DNA of 64,000 bases from Pseudonocardia autotrophica. GTDB taxonomy: Bacteria > Actinomycetota > Actinomycetes > Mycobacteriales > Pseudonocardiaceae. The DNA lies in contig NZ_AP018920.1 in NCBI RefSeq assembly GCF_003945385.1, positions 5,022,001 through 5,086,000 of the forward strand. The letters run 5' to 3'. Both the position numbers and the translations under genes were made by a program. A model generated the notes under the pieces. That model was not told the DNA's origin and made no database searches. It saw only the letters and a list, made by a program, of their open reading frames with translations. Shown piece by piece: positions 33,186-41,696 of the stretch. Position 1 is the first letter of the stretch; every line of letters begins with the position of its first letter.

Positions 33186-33742
33186 CGCTGCGCCCCGGTG
33201 AGCAGCGCGGCGACGTCGCCGGCGAGCCGCGCGGCCCGGTCCCGGACCTGGTCCGGTTCGAGGATCGCGACCGGGTGCGGGGTCGTCAGGTAGCGGTAGC
33301 CGGTGGCGCCGCGCAGCGCGGCCATCGTGTCGGCGGTGGCCGCGAAAGCGTCGCTGCAGATCACCGCGGCGGGCACCCCGGCCTGCTCGAACAGCACCCC
33401 GTCGGCGACCGCGGAGGCACTGCACGATCCGCAGTCACCGACCCCGGTGACGACGACGTCGCAGTCGCGGGCGTACTCCTCGATCAGCTCGTCGGGCGCC
33501 GGGACGGCGAACTGCCGCTTCGTGCGGGCCACCGTGACCCCGGCGGCGCCGTGCTCGTCGACGAGCAACCGGGCCAGCTCGGTGAGCAGCAGATCGGCGT
33601 TCTTCTTGGTGTTCTCCAGTACCCCGATCCGCAGGCCGGTCAGGTCGGCGCGGCGCGGCGCGAGCAGCGCGGCCCCCGGCTCCGGCGCCGGCTCGGCGCT
33701 CCGGCCGGTCGGGTCGAGGATGGCGTTGGGCTTCTCGGGCAC
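33182..33742 (-). CDS. UGSC family protein with CGSC in place of the selenocysteine motif
   Basis: This is a 186-residue protein of the UGSC (seleno)protein family. It starts with AILDPTG and LRIGVLENTKKNADLLL. The signature loop is VVVTGVGDCGSCSAS at about 97-110: C104-G-S-C107, with both cysteines encoded by TGC, not TGA. The family is named for U/C-G-S-C and resembles the thiol/selenol loop of glycine-reductase-type subunits. Thiol redox chemistry on a small substrate is likely but unproven. GTG at 33742 has a GGAGACGAG ribosome site. It pairs with the next gene; the two are fused at 53410-55107. Confidence 0.85.
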   Translation of the reverse strand: MPEKPNAILDPTGRSAEPAPEPGAALLAPRRADLTGLRIGVLENTKKNADLLLTELARLLVDEHGAAGVTVARTKRQFAVPAPDELIEEYARDCDVVVTGVGDCGSCSASAVADGVLFEQAGVPAAVICSDAFAATADTMAALRGATGYRYLTTPHPVAILEPDQVRDRAARLAGDVAALLTGAQR

Positions 33743-33760
33743 GTCTCGTCTCCTTCCTGC

Positions 33761-35059
33761 TCAGCCCGCGAGCCGGGTCAGCCGGGACTTCATCTCGGCG
33801 CGTTCCAGCGAGCCGGGCGGCACCAGCGTCACCGCGGCCTTGACCGACAGCCGGTTCCGGATCGCGGTCTCGATGTCCCGGCCGAGCTGCTCGGTGTCAC
33901 CGGCCGCATCGCCCCACTCGGCCTCGATCCGCAGCGGCGGATCGACCCGCGGGCCGTGCTCGGGCAGCACGATCTGCACGGCGCCGGTGGTGCGCGGGTG
34001 CATCGCGACCACGAGATCACGCACCGCGGACGGGAAGACGTTGACGCCGAGCACGATCAGCATGTCGTCGGTCCGCCCGATGCAGCGGATCAGCGGGGCG
34101 TCGTCGGCCGCCCGCCCGGTGACGACCACCCGGTCCCGGGTACGGAACCGCACCAGCGGGCAGCACTCGCGGTCCACCGAGGTGTAGACGAGCTCGCCCT
34201 CAGCGCCGGGTTCGGCGATCACCGGCTCCCCGGACTCCGGGTCGATCAGCTCGGCGATCACGTGCCGGCCGCCGGTGAAGCGCATCCCACCGCTGCCGGG
34301 CTGCTCGGCGAACAGCACCGGGGCCATGTCGGCGTTGCCGAGGCCCTCGGTGACCGGGGCCCCCCACTCCTGCTCGACCTGCCTGCGGAAGGCGGGCTCC
34401 CCGCCGCCGGGCTCACCCCCGACGAAGATCTTGCGCAACCCGAACTCGCGTGGGTCGCGGCCGGCGGCACGCAGGTACTCGGCCAGGTAGCGGGCGTAGG
34501 ACGGCGTCGAGTGCAGGGCGGTGACGCCGAGCGAGTCCAGCGCCAGCAGCGCCTTCTCCGACGCCCCGGTCCCGATCGGGACCATGGTGCAGCCGATCCG
34601 CTCCAGTGCGTCGCGGATCGGGAGCCCCCCGACGAACAGGGTGAGTCCGGCGCCGTGCAGCACGACGTCGTCGCGGGTGGCGCCCATCGTGCGGAACGCA
34701 CGGGCGACCAGATCGGTCCAGGCGGCCGCGTCGCGCCGGGTCACCCCGACCCAGCTGGGCCGTCCGGTGGTGCCGGTGGAGGCGTGCACCCGCACGACCT
34801 CCGACATCGCGACGCCGGCGTGCCGGCCCAGCGGTGCCTGCGCGGCCTGCGAGTCGCGCAGCATCTGCTTGCTGGTGAAGGGGAACCGGGCCAGGTCGGC
34901 GAGCGAGCCGAACGCGGACGCGTCGATCCCGTGCTCGGCGAACAGGTCGGCGTAGAGCGGTGAGCGGGCGGGCAGGCCCTCCAGCTGGGCCCGCAACAGG
35001 TCGGTGACGGCCTCGGCGTCGGCGGGCGCGACGAAGCCGGGCACGGGTGCAGGGGACAC
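33761..35059 (-). CDS. AMP-forming acyl-CoA ligase, phenylacetate-CoA ligase (PaaK)-like
   Basis: This is a 432-residue ligase that would activate a carboxylic acid as its acyl-CoA. The ATP/AMP motif is VVRVHASTGTTGRPSWVGVT. LRKIFVGGEPGG and VTEGLGNADMAPVLFAEQ are PaaK-type blocks. LVRFRTRDRVVVTG, followed by IGRTDDMLIVLGVNVFPSAVRD, is the conserved hinge and C-terminal domain. GTG at 35059 has GAGGAG at proper spacing, so the six codons upstream are not used. It would follow the alcohol and aldehyde dehydrogenases in an alcohol-aldehyde-acid-CoA route, which is inference. Confidence 0.9.
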   Translation of the reverse strand: MSPAPVPGFVAPADAEAVTDLLRAQLEGLPARSPLYADLFAEHGIDASAFGSLADLARFPFTSKQMLRDSQAAQAPLGRHAGVAMSEVVRVHASTGTTGRPSWVGVTRRDAAAWTDLVARAFRTMGATRDDVVLHGAGLTLFVGGLPIRDALERIGCTMVPIGTGASEKALLALDSLGVTALHSTPSYARYLAEYLRAAGRDPREFGLRKIFVGGEPGGGEPAFRRQVEQEWGAPVTEGLGNADMAPVLFAEQPGSGGMRFTGGRHVIAELIDPESGEPVIAEPGAEGELVYTSVDRECCPLVRFRTRDRVVVTGRAADDAPLIRCIGRTDDMLIVLGVNVFPSAVRDLVVAMHPRTTGAVQIVLPEHGPRVDPPLRIEAEWGDAAGDTEQLGRDIETAIRNRLSVKAAVTLVPPGSLERAEMKSRLTRLAG

Positions 35060-35085
35060 GATGGCTCCTCGGATCACGGCGGGCG

Positions 35086-36261
35086 TCAGACGTCGTGCAC
35101 GATCACGCCGCGGATGGTGCGGCCGTCGGTCATGTCGGCGTAGCCCTGATTGACCTCGTCCAGCCGGTACCGGCGGGTGATCAGCTCGTCGAGCTTGAGA
35201 TCGCCGGCCCGGTAGAGGCCGAGCAGGCGGGGGATGTCGTACAGCGGGTTGCAGCCGCCGAACAGCGCGCCGCGGATCTGACGCTGGTAACTGATCATCA
35301 TCCCGGCGTGCACGTCGACGGTGTTCTCGCCGAGCCGTCCGACCGCGGTGACGGTGACCTTGCCACCCTTGCCGACGACCGCCACGGCGTCGTTCACGAT
35401 CTCCGGGGTGAGCACGCCGGGGGTGCAGATCGCGTGGTCGGCGAGCTGGCCCCAGGTGGTCTCGACGACGAACTCGTGCGCGCTGGCCGCGTCGGCGAAG
35501 GTGTGCGTCGCCCCGAACATCTCGGCGGACTCACGCTTGAACGCGACCGGATCGACGACGACCACGTTCTTCGCCCCGGCGTAGCGGGCGCCCTGCACGG
35601 CGTTCGAGCCGACCCCGCCCGCGCCGTAGATGACCACGGTCTCCCCCGCCCGGACACCCGCGGCGTACACCGCGGAGCCCCAGCCGGTGGGGACACCGCA
35701 GCCGACCAGCGCGCCGATCTCGAACGGGATGTCCTCAGGCAGCGGGACGCACGCCCACTCCGACACCACCGCGTACTGCGAGAACGTGCCGAGCGTGCAG
35801 AAACCGCCGAAGTCGACGCGATCGTCGCCGGTGCCCTCGTGGAACCGGAACGACCCGTCCAGGAACATCCCGGTGCCCGCGTTGAGGCCCTTCACGCACA
35901 TGTTCTGCTGCCCGGTCGAGCAGGGCCGACAGGCGCCGCAGGCGGGGATGTAGGAGCAGACGATCCGGTCGCCGGGGCGGACCCGGCGCACGTCCGGGCC
36001 GACCGACTCGACGATCCCGGCGCCCTCGTGCCCGCCGACGACCGGGAACCGCACCGGCGCGTCGCCCGCGGTGATGTGGTCGTCGGAATGGCAGAGCCCG
36101 GAGGCGTGGAACCGGACCCGCACCTCGTGTGCGCGGGGCGGGTCGAGCCGCAGGTCGGTCAGCTCCCAGCCGGTGTGCGGGCCACGGGCCACCGCCGCTC
36201 GGGTGGTGATGACGCCGGCGTCCGTGGTGGACGGTCCGGCCGTCGTCTCTGCTGTGCTCAC
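35086..36261 (-). CDS. NDMA-dependent type (mycofactocin-associated) alcohol dehydrogenase
   Basis: This is a 391-residue zinc MDR. Catalytic-zinc ligands are in GLCHSDDHITAGD and VGGHEGAGIVESVG; the structural zinc is in CSYIPACGACRPCSTGQQNMC. The stretches LVGCGVPTGWGSAVYAAGVRAGETVVIYGAGGVGSNAVQGA and LKLDELITRRYRLDEVNQGYADM are diagnostic of the NDMA-dependent family, whose tightly bound NAD is reoxidised through mycofactocin in actinobacteria. A paralogue from the same operon is at 38750-39859. The N-terminus is about 20 residues longer than in that copy. GTG at 36261 overlaps the LLM gene stop. No mycofactocin biosynthesis genes are in the window. Confidence 0.9.
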   Translation of the reverse strand: MSTAETTAGPSTTDAGVITTRAAVARGPHTGWELTDLRLDPPRAHEVRVRFHASGLCHSDDHITAGDAPVRFPVVGGHEGAGIVESVGPDVRRVRPGDRIVCSYIPACGACRPCSTGQQNMCVKGLNAGTGMFLDGSFRFHEGTGDDRVDFGGFCTLGTFSQYAVVSEWACVPLPEDIPFEIGALVGCGVPTGWGSAVYAAGVRAGETVVIYGAGGVGSNAVQGARYAGAKNVVVVDPVAFKRESAEMFGATHTFADAASAHEFVVETTWGQLADHAICTPGVLTPEIVNDAVAVVGKGGKVTVTAVGRLGENTVDVHAGMMISYQRQIRGALFGGCNPLYDIPRLLGLYRAGDLKLDELITRRYRLDEVNQGYADMTDGRTIRGVIVHDV

Positions 36262-37265
36262 TGCAGGGCCCCCTCCGGTCGCGCCGCGACGTGCGGCAGC
36301 ACCTCCGCCCCGATCAGGGCGATGTGGTCGAGATCTCCGATGTCGTAGATGTGCAGGTAGACGGTGTCCGCGCCGGCCTGCGCCAGCCGGCCGATCCGGT
36401 CCGTGACGTGCTCCGGCGACCCGATGGCGGCGTTGTCGCGCATGAAGTCGGACCCGATCACCGCACCGCGGCGGGCGACCTCCGCCGGATCGGCGCCGCA
36501 GGCCACCGGCAGCACCGCGGACCGGCGTGCGGTTGCCGGGTCCCGGCCGATCGCCTCGCAGGCCCGGTCGAACACCGCGTAGCGCTCGGCGAGATCACCG
36601 CCGAGCGCACCGTTGAACTCGTCGGCGAAACGGGCGGCGATCGCCGGGGTGCGCCGCGGCCCGGTCCCGCCGATGATCACCGGCGGGTACGGGTCCTGCG
36701 CCGGATGCGGCGGGGTGTGGTTGTCGGCGATCCGGTGATGGCTGCCGTCGTGCGAGAACGACGTGCCGTCCCGGGCGGCCCGCCACAGGCCGGTGACCAC
36801 CGCGAGCTGCTCCTCCAGCCGGTCGAACCGGTCACGGATCGGCGGGAACGGGATCCCGAACGCGGCGTGCTCGCGCTCGTACCAGCCGGTGCCCAGACCC
36901 AGCTCGACCCGGCCGCCGCTCATCTCGTCGACCGAGGCGACGATCGTCGCGAGCAGGCCCGCCTCGCGGAACGTGGCGGCGCCGACCAGGGCGCCGAGCC
37001 GGACCCGGCTGGTCTCACGGGCCAGCCCGCCCAGCGTCGTCCAGCAGTCGGTGGGGCGGTAGGTGGTGTCGTGCGGGTCGACGCCCATCAGATGGTCGGA
37101 GCGGAAGAACGCGTCGAACCCGGCCGCCTCGGTCGCCAGGGCCAGCGCGAGGATCTCGTCGTACCGGGAGCCGTGGCGGGGCTCCATCAGCACCCGCATC
37201 CGGACCCCGGAGTCGCCCGTTCGCCCGGTGCCCGGCTCCCGCTCCGGCACGCTGCGCTCAGCCAC
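36258..37265 (-). CDS. LLM class (luciferase-like) F420- or flavin-dependent oxidoreductase
   Basis: This is a 335-residue TIM-barrel oxidoreductase. Family blocks are ATEAAGFDAFFRSDHL, TSRVRLGALVGAATFREAGLLATIVASVDEMSGGRVELGLGTGWYEREHAAFG and PYPPVIIGGTGPRRTPAIAARFADEFNG. SGGRVELGLGTGW is typical of actinobacterial F420-dependent members; FMN use cannot be excluded. The GTG at 37265 overlaps the aldehyde dehydrogenase stop; an ATG 22 codons later (37199) would give the more usual family start. It may oxygenate or reduce the substrate of this operon. Confidence 0.88.
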   Translation of the reverse strand: MAERSVPEREPGTGRTGDSGVRMRVLMEPRHGSRYDEILALALATEAAGFDAFFRSDHLMGVDPHDTTYRPTDCWTTLGGLARETSRVRLGALVGAATFREAGLLATIVASVDEMSGGRVELGLGTGWYEREHAAFGIPFPPIRDRFDRLEEQLAVVTGLWRAARDGTSFSHDGSHHRIADNHTPPHPAQDPYPPVIIGGTGPRRTPAIAARFADEFNGALGGDLAERYAVFDRACEAIGRDPATARRSAVLPVACGADPAEVARRGAVIGSDFMRDNAAIGSPEHVTDRIGRLAQAGADTVYLHIYDIGDLDHIALIGAEVLPHVAARPEGALQ

Positions 37266-38739
37266 GGATCGACACCGTCTTCACCTGGGTGTGCTCCAGC
37301 ACGGCGTCGGCGCCCATGGTGCGGCCGAAGCCGCTGCGCCGGTACCCGCCGAACGGCCCGCCGATCACCCCGGCGCCGAGCGCGGCGTTCACCGCGACCT
37401 GCCCGGCGGCCAGCCCGCGCGACATCCGCACGGCGCGTCCGACGTCGCGGGTCCAGACCGACGCGACCAGCCCGTAGTCGGTGCCGTTCGCGACGTCGAG
37501 GGCCTGCGCCTCGTCGTCCACCGCGAGTACCGACAGGACCGGGCCGAAGATCTCCTCGCGGGCGATCGTCATGCCGGGATCGACGTCGTCGAACAGCGTC
37601 GGTTCGACGAAGAAGCCCTGGTCCAGGCCGTTCCCGGTCGGCGTGCCGCCGCCGGTGACCAGCCGGGCGCCCTCCTCGCGGCCGGCGCGGACGTAGCCGA
37701 GCACCCGGTCGCGTTGCCGGGCGTTGATCAGCGGGCCCATCCGGGCCCGCTCGTGCCAGGGGCCGATGCTGACCGCGGCCATCTCGGCGGCGAGCCGTTC
37801 CACCACCTCGGCACGGATCGACCGGTCCACCACCACCCGGGATCCGGCGGCACAGATCTGGCCGGTGTTCAGCGTGATGCCCGCGACGATCGCCGGGATC
37901 GCCCGGTCCAGGTCGGCGTCGGGGAACACCACCTGCGGGGACTTGCCACCCAGTTCCAGGTGCAGCGGCACCAGCCGGCGCGCGCAGGTCGCCATCACCG
38001 CGGACCCGGTCTCCGGGGAGCCGGTGAACCCGACCCGGGCGACGTCGGGGTGCGCGGGCAGCGCAGCGCCGGCCTCGTGGCCGTAGCCGGTGACGACGTT
38101 GAGCACGCCCGGCGGGATGCCCGCCTCGCGGGCGAGCCGGGCCAGCGCGAGCGGGGTCAGCGGGGCGTCCTCGGCCGGTTTGACGACGACGGTGTTGCCC
38201 GCGGCGATCGCGGCGCCGGCGTCGTTGGCGAACATCGGGCCCGGCGCGTTCCAGGGGATGATCGAGGCGACGACACCGTAGGGCTCGCGCAGGGTGAGGC
38301 CGAGGACGTCCGGGGTGTGGGTGGGCAGCGAGAGCCCCTGCACCTTGTCGGCCTGCCCGGCCAGGAAGGTGAGCATCCGGGCCATCGGCGGCGGGCCCCA
38401 GTGCGGGCGTCCGACCTCGCGGGACTCCAGCCGGTCCAGCTCGTCGGCGTGCCGCTCGACCAGCTCGGCCCAGCGCAGCAGCAGCCGCCCCCGCTCGGTG
38501 GCGCTGGTGTCGCGCCAGGCCGGGAACGCGGCCCGGGCGGCCGCGACGGCGGCGTCGACGTCGGCGGCGGTGCCGCGCGGCACCCGCCCGATGACCTCGC
38601 CGGTGGCGGGATCGAGCACGTCGATCGTGCGGCCGTCGGCGGCGGGCACCCAGGCGTCGCCGATCAGGTGGGTGGCGTCGGCCGGCAGCCCGGTGCCCGC
38701 CGGACCGGTGTTCGGGTCGGTCGTCGTATCGGTCGTCAT
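37258..38739 (-). CDS. aldehyde dehydrogenase (NAD(P)+)
   Basis: This is a 493-residue ALDH superfamily enzyme that oxidises an aldehyde to the acid. The conserved IPWNAPGPMFANDAGAAIAAGNTVVVKPAE block, the LELGGKSPQVVF glutamate motif, NTGQICAAGSRVVV with the catalytic Cys, and EEIFGPVLSV are all present. It lies between NDMA-type alcohol dehydrogenase genes, so it probably oxidises the aldehyde that they make. ATG at 38739. Confidence 0.93.
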   Translation of the reverse strand: MTTDTTTDPNTGPAGTGLPADATHLIGDAWVPAADGRTIDVLDPATGEVIGRVPRGTAADVDAAVAAARAAFPAWRDTSATERGRLLLRWAELVERHADELDRLESREVGRPHWGPPPMARMLTFLAGQADKVQGLSLPTHTPDVLGLTLREPYGVVASIIPWNAPGPMFANDAGAAIAAGNTVVVKPAEDAPLTPLALARLAREAGIPPGVLNVVTGYGHEAGAALPAHPDVARVGFTGSPETGSAVMATCARRLVPLHLELGGKSPQVVFPDADLDRAIPAIVAGITLNTGQICAAGSRVVVDRSIRAEVVERLAAEMAAVSIGPWHERARMGPLINARQRDRVLGYVRAGREEGARLVTGGGTPTGNGLDQGFFVEPTLFDDVDPGMTIAREEIFGPVLSVLAVDDEAQALDVANGTDYGLVASVWTRDVGRAVRMSRGLAAGQVAVNAALGAGVIGGPFGGYRRSGFGRTMGADAVLEHTQVKTVSIRG

Positions 38740-38749
38740 GGTTACCGCC

Positions 38750-39859
38750 TCAGTGCTCGTGGACGATCACGCCGCGGATGTTCCGGCCGTCCAACATGTC
38801 TGCGTAGCCCTGGTTGACCTCCTCCAGGCGGTACCGCCTGGTGATCAGCTCGTCCAGCTTCAGATCGCCGGAGCGGTAGAGGTCGAGCAGCCGGGGCACG
38901 TCGTGCAACGGGTTGCAGGCGCCGAAGATCGCGCCCTGCACCCGGCGCTGGTAGCCGATCAGCATCCCGGACGGCGCCCGGACCGAACCGTTGCCGACCG
39001 CGGTGATGGTGACCTGGCCGGACTTCCCGGTGATCGCCAGCGCGCGGCCGATCACCTCGTCGTGCAGCACCCCGACGGTGATGATCGCGTGATCGGCGAG
39101 CTCGCCCCAGGTGGTCTCGACGACGAACCGCTGGGCCTCGTCGGGATCGGCGAAGGTGTGCGTGGCACCGAACACCTTCGCCATGTCCCGCTTGAACGGC
39201 ACCGGATCGACCACCACCACGTTGCGGGCACCGGCGAGCCGGGCACCCTGCACCGCGTTCGCGCCGACCCCGCCGCAGCCGTAGACCACGACCGTCTGCC
39301 CGGCCCGGACCCCAGCGGCGTGCACCGCCGAACCCCATCCGGTCGGGACACCGCAGCCGACCAGCGATGCGACGTCGAACGGGATGTCGTCGGCGATCGG
39401 GATGCAGGAGAACTCGGAGACCACCGCATGCTGGGAGAACGTGCCGAGCACGCAGAGCCCGCCGAGGTCCTCGCCGTCGAGGTGGAAGCGGAAGCTGCCG
39501 TCCGGGAACTCACCGGTGGCGGCGTTCTTCCCGGCGTCGCACAGGTTCTGCCGGGCGGTGGAGCAGTACCGGCAGGAACCGCAGGCCGGGATGAAGGAGC
39601 AGACGACGTGGTCACCGACCTGCACCCGGGTGACGCCGGGGCCGATCGCCTCGACCACCCCGGCACCCTCGTGCCCGCCGACGACGGGCATCCGCATCCG
39701 GGCGTCGCCCTTCTGGATGTGGTCGTCGGAGTGGCAGAGACCCGCGGCGTGGAACCGGATGCGGACCTCGTTGGCGCGCGGGTCGTCCAGCTCTACGTCG
39801 GTGATCTCCCACGGCGTTCCCGGTTCCCGGCAGATCGCGGCTCGGGTCGTGATACCCAT
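38750..39859 (-). CDS. NDMA-dependent type (mycofactocin-associated) alcohol dehydrogenase, first gene of the UGSC operon
   Basis: This 369-residue zinc MDR is closely similar to the product of 35086-36261. Zinc ligands are in GLCHSDDHIQKGD, VGGHEGAGVVEAIG and CSFIPACGSCRYCSTARQNLC. VGCGVPTGWGSAVHAAGV and LKLDELITRRYRLEEVNQGYADML are family-diagnostic. ATG at 39859 has AGGAG 6 nt upstream. Two such enzymes in one operon may oxidise successive or alternative alcohols. The electron acceptor in vivo is likely mycofactocin by family knowledge, not by anything in this window. Confidence 0.9.
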   Translation of the reverse strand: MGITTRAAICREPGTPWEITDVELDDPRANEVRIRFHAAGLCHSDDHIQKGDARMRMPVVGGHEGAGVVEAIGPGVTRVQVGDHVVCSFIPACGSCRYCSTARQNLCDAGKNAATGEFPDGSFRFHLDGEDLGGLCVLGTFSQHAVVSEFSCIPIADDIPFDVASLVGCGVPTGWGSAVHAAGVRAGQTVVVYGCGGVGANAVQGARLAGARNVVVVDPVPFKRDMAKVFGATHTFADPDEAQRFVVETTWGELADHAIITVGVLHDEVIGRALAITGKSGQVTITAVGNGSVRAPSGMLIGYQRRVQGAIFGACNPLHDVPRLLDLYRSGDLKLDELITRRYRLEEVNQGYADMLDGRNIRGVIVHEH

Positions 39860-39997
39860 GTCGGCTCCTGTGTGTGGCAACGGATGCGGCCGCCTCGGCG
39901 AAAGCCGGAGCCCGGCCCGACCCGGATACCGGGTGTGGGCCGGGTCACCGGCTCGTGCCTTCACGATGCCGCCCACCCGGCAGACGCCGGGAGGCCG

Positions 39998-40014
39998 CTT
40001 TCACGACGCGGAAG
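39998..40014. promoter_or_regulatory. candidate IclR operator, copy 2 (CTTTCACGACGCGGAAG)
   Basis: It has the same 17-bp frame as at 27159-27175: it begins with CTTTC and ends with GGAAG, with 6 of 8 positions symmetric. It lies about 140 bp upstream of the ATG at 39859 that starts the 11-gene UGSC/dehydrogenase operon. Confidence 0.5.
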
Positions 40015-40395
40015 GACGGTCCACTCGATACCCGCAGCGGTGCCCGCCCGCGGGATCGCCGGACACCTCGCGCCCCTCGGGCACGCACCGCGGCTGAGCA
40101 GCGGTCCCGGCGCTCGCGCGGCGGCGGGACCGTCCACTCGCCGACCGGGTACCCGTTCGTCACCACGTCACCGGTCCGGACCTCCCGGGTCCGTCCGGGC
40201 CCGCCCACCACTACAACTAGTTCAGTCGGCGCTGCACCCTCGACGAGCTCGGCGCCGTGACAGAGAGGCTTCTCGGTGGGGCTCGCTATCGGCGGCGACC
40301 CCTCATCGACTGCGACTACTACCCCCGGGCCACGGGGCCAGGGCGTCGGCAGAGCTGAGTCGCCAGCCGGGCGACGCTGGATGCGATCGCGGATG

Positions 40396-40413
40396 CGTAC
40401 GCGTCCGTGTACG
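40396..40413 (+). promoter_or_regulatory. dyad at the toxin-antitoxin promoter
   Basis: CGTAC (40396-40400) and GTACG (40409-40413) form an inverted repeat with an 8-bp spacer, and TACGCT (40410-40415) can serve as -10. The antitoxin start codon is 10 bases downstream of the dyad. The arrangement fits autoregulation by the antitoxin, which is inference. Confidence 0.5.
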
Positions 40414-40422
40414 CTACGGAGC

Positions 40423-40746
40423 GTGTGGCCTCCTGCGGTGTTGTCGTTCCGCGAGTTCCGGGCCGGCTTGGCGGCCGCGCTCAAGCGGGTGCAGGAGCCG
40501 GGCGCGGATCCGGTGTTCGTCGGATCGCACCGCAAGCCCGAGGCCGTGATGCTGTCGGTGTCGCGCTACGAGGAACTCGTCAGATTCGAAACCCGCCGGG
40601 CCGATGTCGACGAAGCACTGGCCTCGGTCCGGGCCGAAGGCCTCGAACCCGGCCCGGAAGGGCTCGCGCTGCTCGAGGGCGTCGCCTCCGGAGAGGTGTC
40701 CACTACGCAGGCGCGTGAGCAGATCCTCGCCCGCTACCAGCGGTGA
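40423..40746 (+). CDS. antitoxin: Phd/YefM-like N-terminus with VbhA-like Fic-inhibitory C-terminus
   Basis: This 107-residue antitoxin has residues 5-55 (VLSFREFRAGLAAALKRVQE, then FVGSHRKPEAVMLSVSRYEEL) resembling a Phd/YefM DNA-binding antitoxin. Residues 62-105 (DEALASVRAEGLEPGPEGLALLEGVASGEVSTTQA) resemble the VbhA antitoxin domain. S68-V-R-A-E-G73 matches the Fic-inhibitory helix motif (S/T)xxxE(G/N). The stop overlaps the Fic start (GTGA). GTG at 40423 is close to GGAG; the GTG at 40438 is an alternative and would leave both domains intact. Confidence 0.8.
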   Translation: MWPPAVLSFREFRAGLAAALKRVQEPGADPVFVGSHRKPEAVMLSVSRYEELVRFETRRADVDEALASVRAEGLEPGPEGLALLEGVASGEVSTTQAREQILARYQR

Positions 40747-41354
40747 CCGATCCCTACCTCGATCTCGACGCCGGGGTCCTGCGGAACAGGTTGGGCATCA
40801 CCGACGCCGGCGAACTGGCCCGCGCCGAGGCAGAGCTGACCGCGCTGCGGCTGATCGAGCTGCGTCAGGAACCGCTGCCCGGCCGCTACGACCTCGACCA
40901 CCTGCAGGATTTCCACCACCACATCTTCTGCGACATCTACGACTGGGCCGGGGAGCTGCGCACGGTCTCCCTCGGGAAGGGGCAGCTGTTCTGTCTGCCT
41001 CAGCACCTGGAGTCCTCGGGCGAGGACATCTTCGACCGCCTGCACCGCACGCAGCTGCTCCGCGGCCGTCATCTCGGCTCGTTCGTCACCGGACTCGCCG
41101 AGCTGCTCGGCGACATCAACGCCCTGCATCCCTTCCGCGAAGGCAACGGACGCACCCAGCGGGCATTCATGGCCCAGCTGGCCCGCGCCGCCGGTTACGA
41201 ACTGCGTTGGACGGCGATGGATGCCGACGAGAACAACCACGCCTCCCGGCTGTCACTGGCCGGCGACAACAGCGCACTGCACGCCATGATCGCCCGTCTC
41301 GTGCAGCCCGTGCCCGACCCTCCCCCGCAACGCCCCGCCTCCGACGACAGCTGA
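40743..41354 (+). CDS. Fic family toxin (AMP-transferase)
   Basis: This is a 203-residue Fic protein that would AMPylate (or similarly modify) a cellular target. The catalytic loop is perfect, HPFREGNGRTQR at 129-140, with the active His129. The flap and substrate region is IFCDIYDWAGELRTVSLGKGQLFC. It lacks an N-terminal or C-terminal inhibitory (S/T)xxxE(G/N) helix of its own, as expected for a class I Fic protein whose inhibitor is supplied by the antitoxin upstream. The GTG start overlaps the antitoxin stop. The target in related toxins is DNA gyrase/topoisomerase IV, but here it is unknown. Confidence 0.92.
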   Translation: MTDPYLDLDAGVLRNRLGITDAGELARAEAELTALRLIELRQEPLPGRYDLDHLQDFHHHIFCDIYDWAGELRTVSLGKGQLFCLPQHLESSGEDIFDRLHRTQLLRGRHLGSFVTGLAELLGDINALHPFREGNGRTQRAFMAQLARAAGYELRWTAMDADENNHASRLSLAGDNSALHAMIARLVQPVPDPPPQRPASDDS

Positions 41355-41696
41355 GTGTCGACGACCCTTGGAATCTGGCTGTGCGAATATTGGGGCCGAC
41401 CCACAGCGGTCTCACAATCAGATTTCAAGATCCGGCGACAACGTCTCACGTCACAGCTGTCGGAGCGCCTACGTCCTCCCAACTGATCAGCTACACCTGC
41501 GTGCCAGTTTGAGGCAGTGCAGAGCATAGCCGCCGCGGAGAACAGCTCCAATTGTCCAGATACTGACGACACAGCTTCGATGTGTTCGAAAATGTCAGCG
41601 TCGATCTCCTGTTGCCAGATCGGCAATTCGGACCAATCTGCGAGGTATCCCGGTTCGGGTCGTCAATGTGTTTGCAGTGTTGTCGTGCTGACCTGA
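41355..41696. other. 342-bp lower-GC stretch after fic, no gene
   Basis: Base composition is clearly lower in GC than the neighbours, and no convincing gene is present on either strand. A minus-strand open frame at 41195-41626 runs antisense into fic and lacks domain features. The stretch looks like decayed or acquired DNA next to mobile-element remnants. Confidence 0.5.

Larger units (their letters stand above)
39860..40422. other. 563-bp region upstream of the UGSC operon and the Fic toxin-antitoxin genes
   Basis: I see no gene here. It holds the second copy of the 17-bp motif (39998-40014), a CCACTCG element repeated at about 40021 and 40134, a palindrome AACTAGTT at about 40215, and near its right end the dyad in front of the antitoxin gene. 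Base composition is normal up to about 40.2 kb. Confidence 0.5.

Noticed and set aside
33182..33742. Possible selenocysteine (in-frame TGA) at the UGSC motif
   Set aside because: Both motif positions are encoded by TGC, and no SECIS-like need arises; the same holds for the fused copy at 53410-55107.
41195..41626. 143-residue minus-strand open frame
   Set aside because: It lies antisense to the end of fic and then in low-GC DNA; its residues show no recognisable fold.
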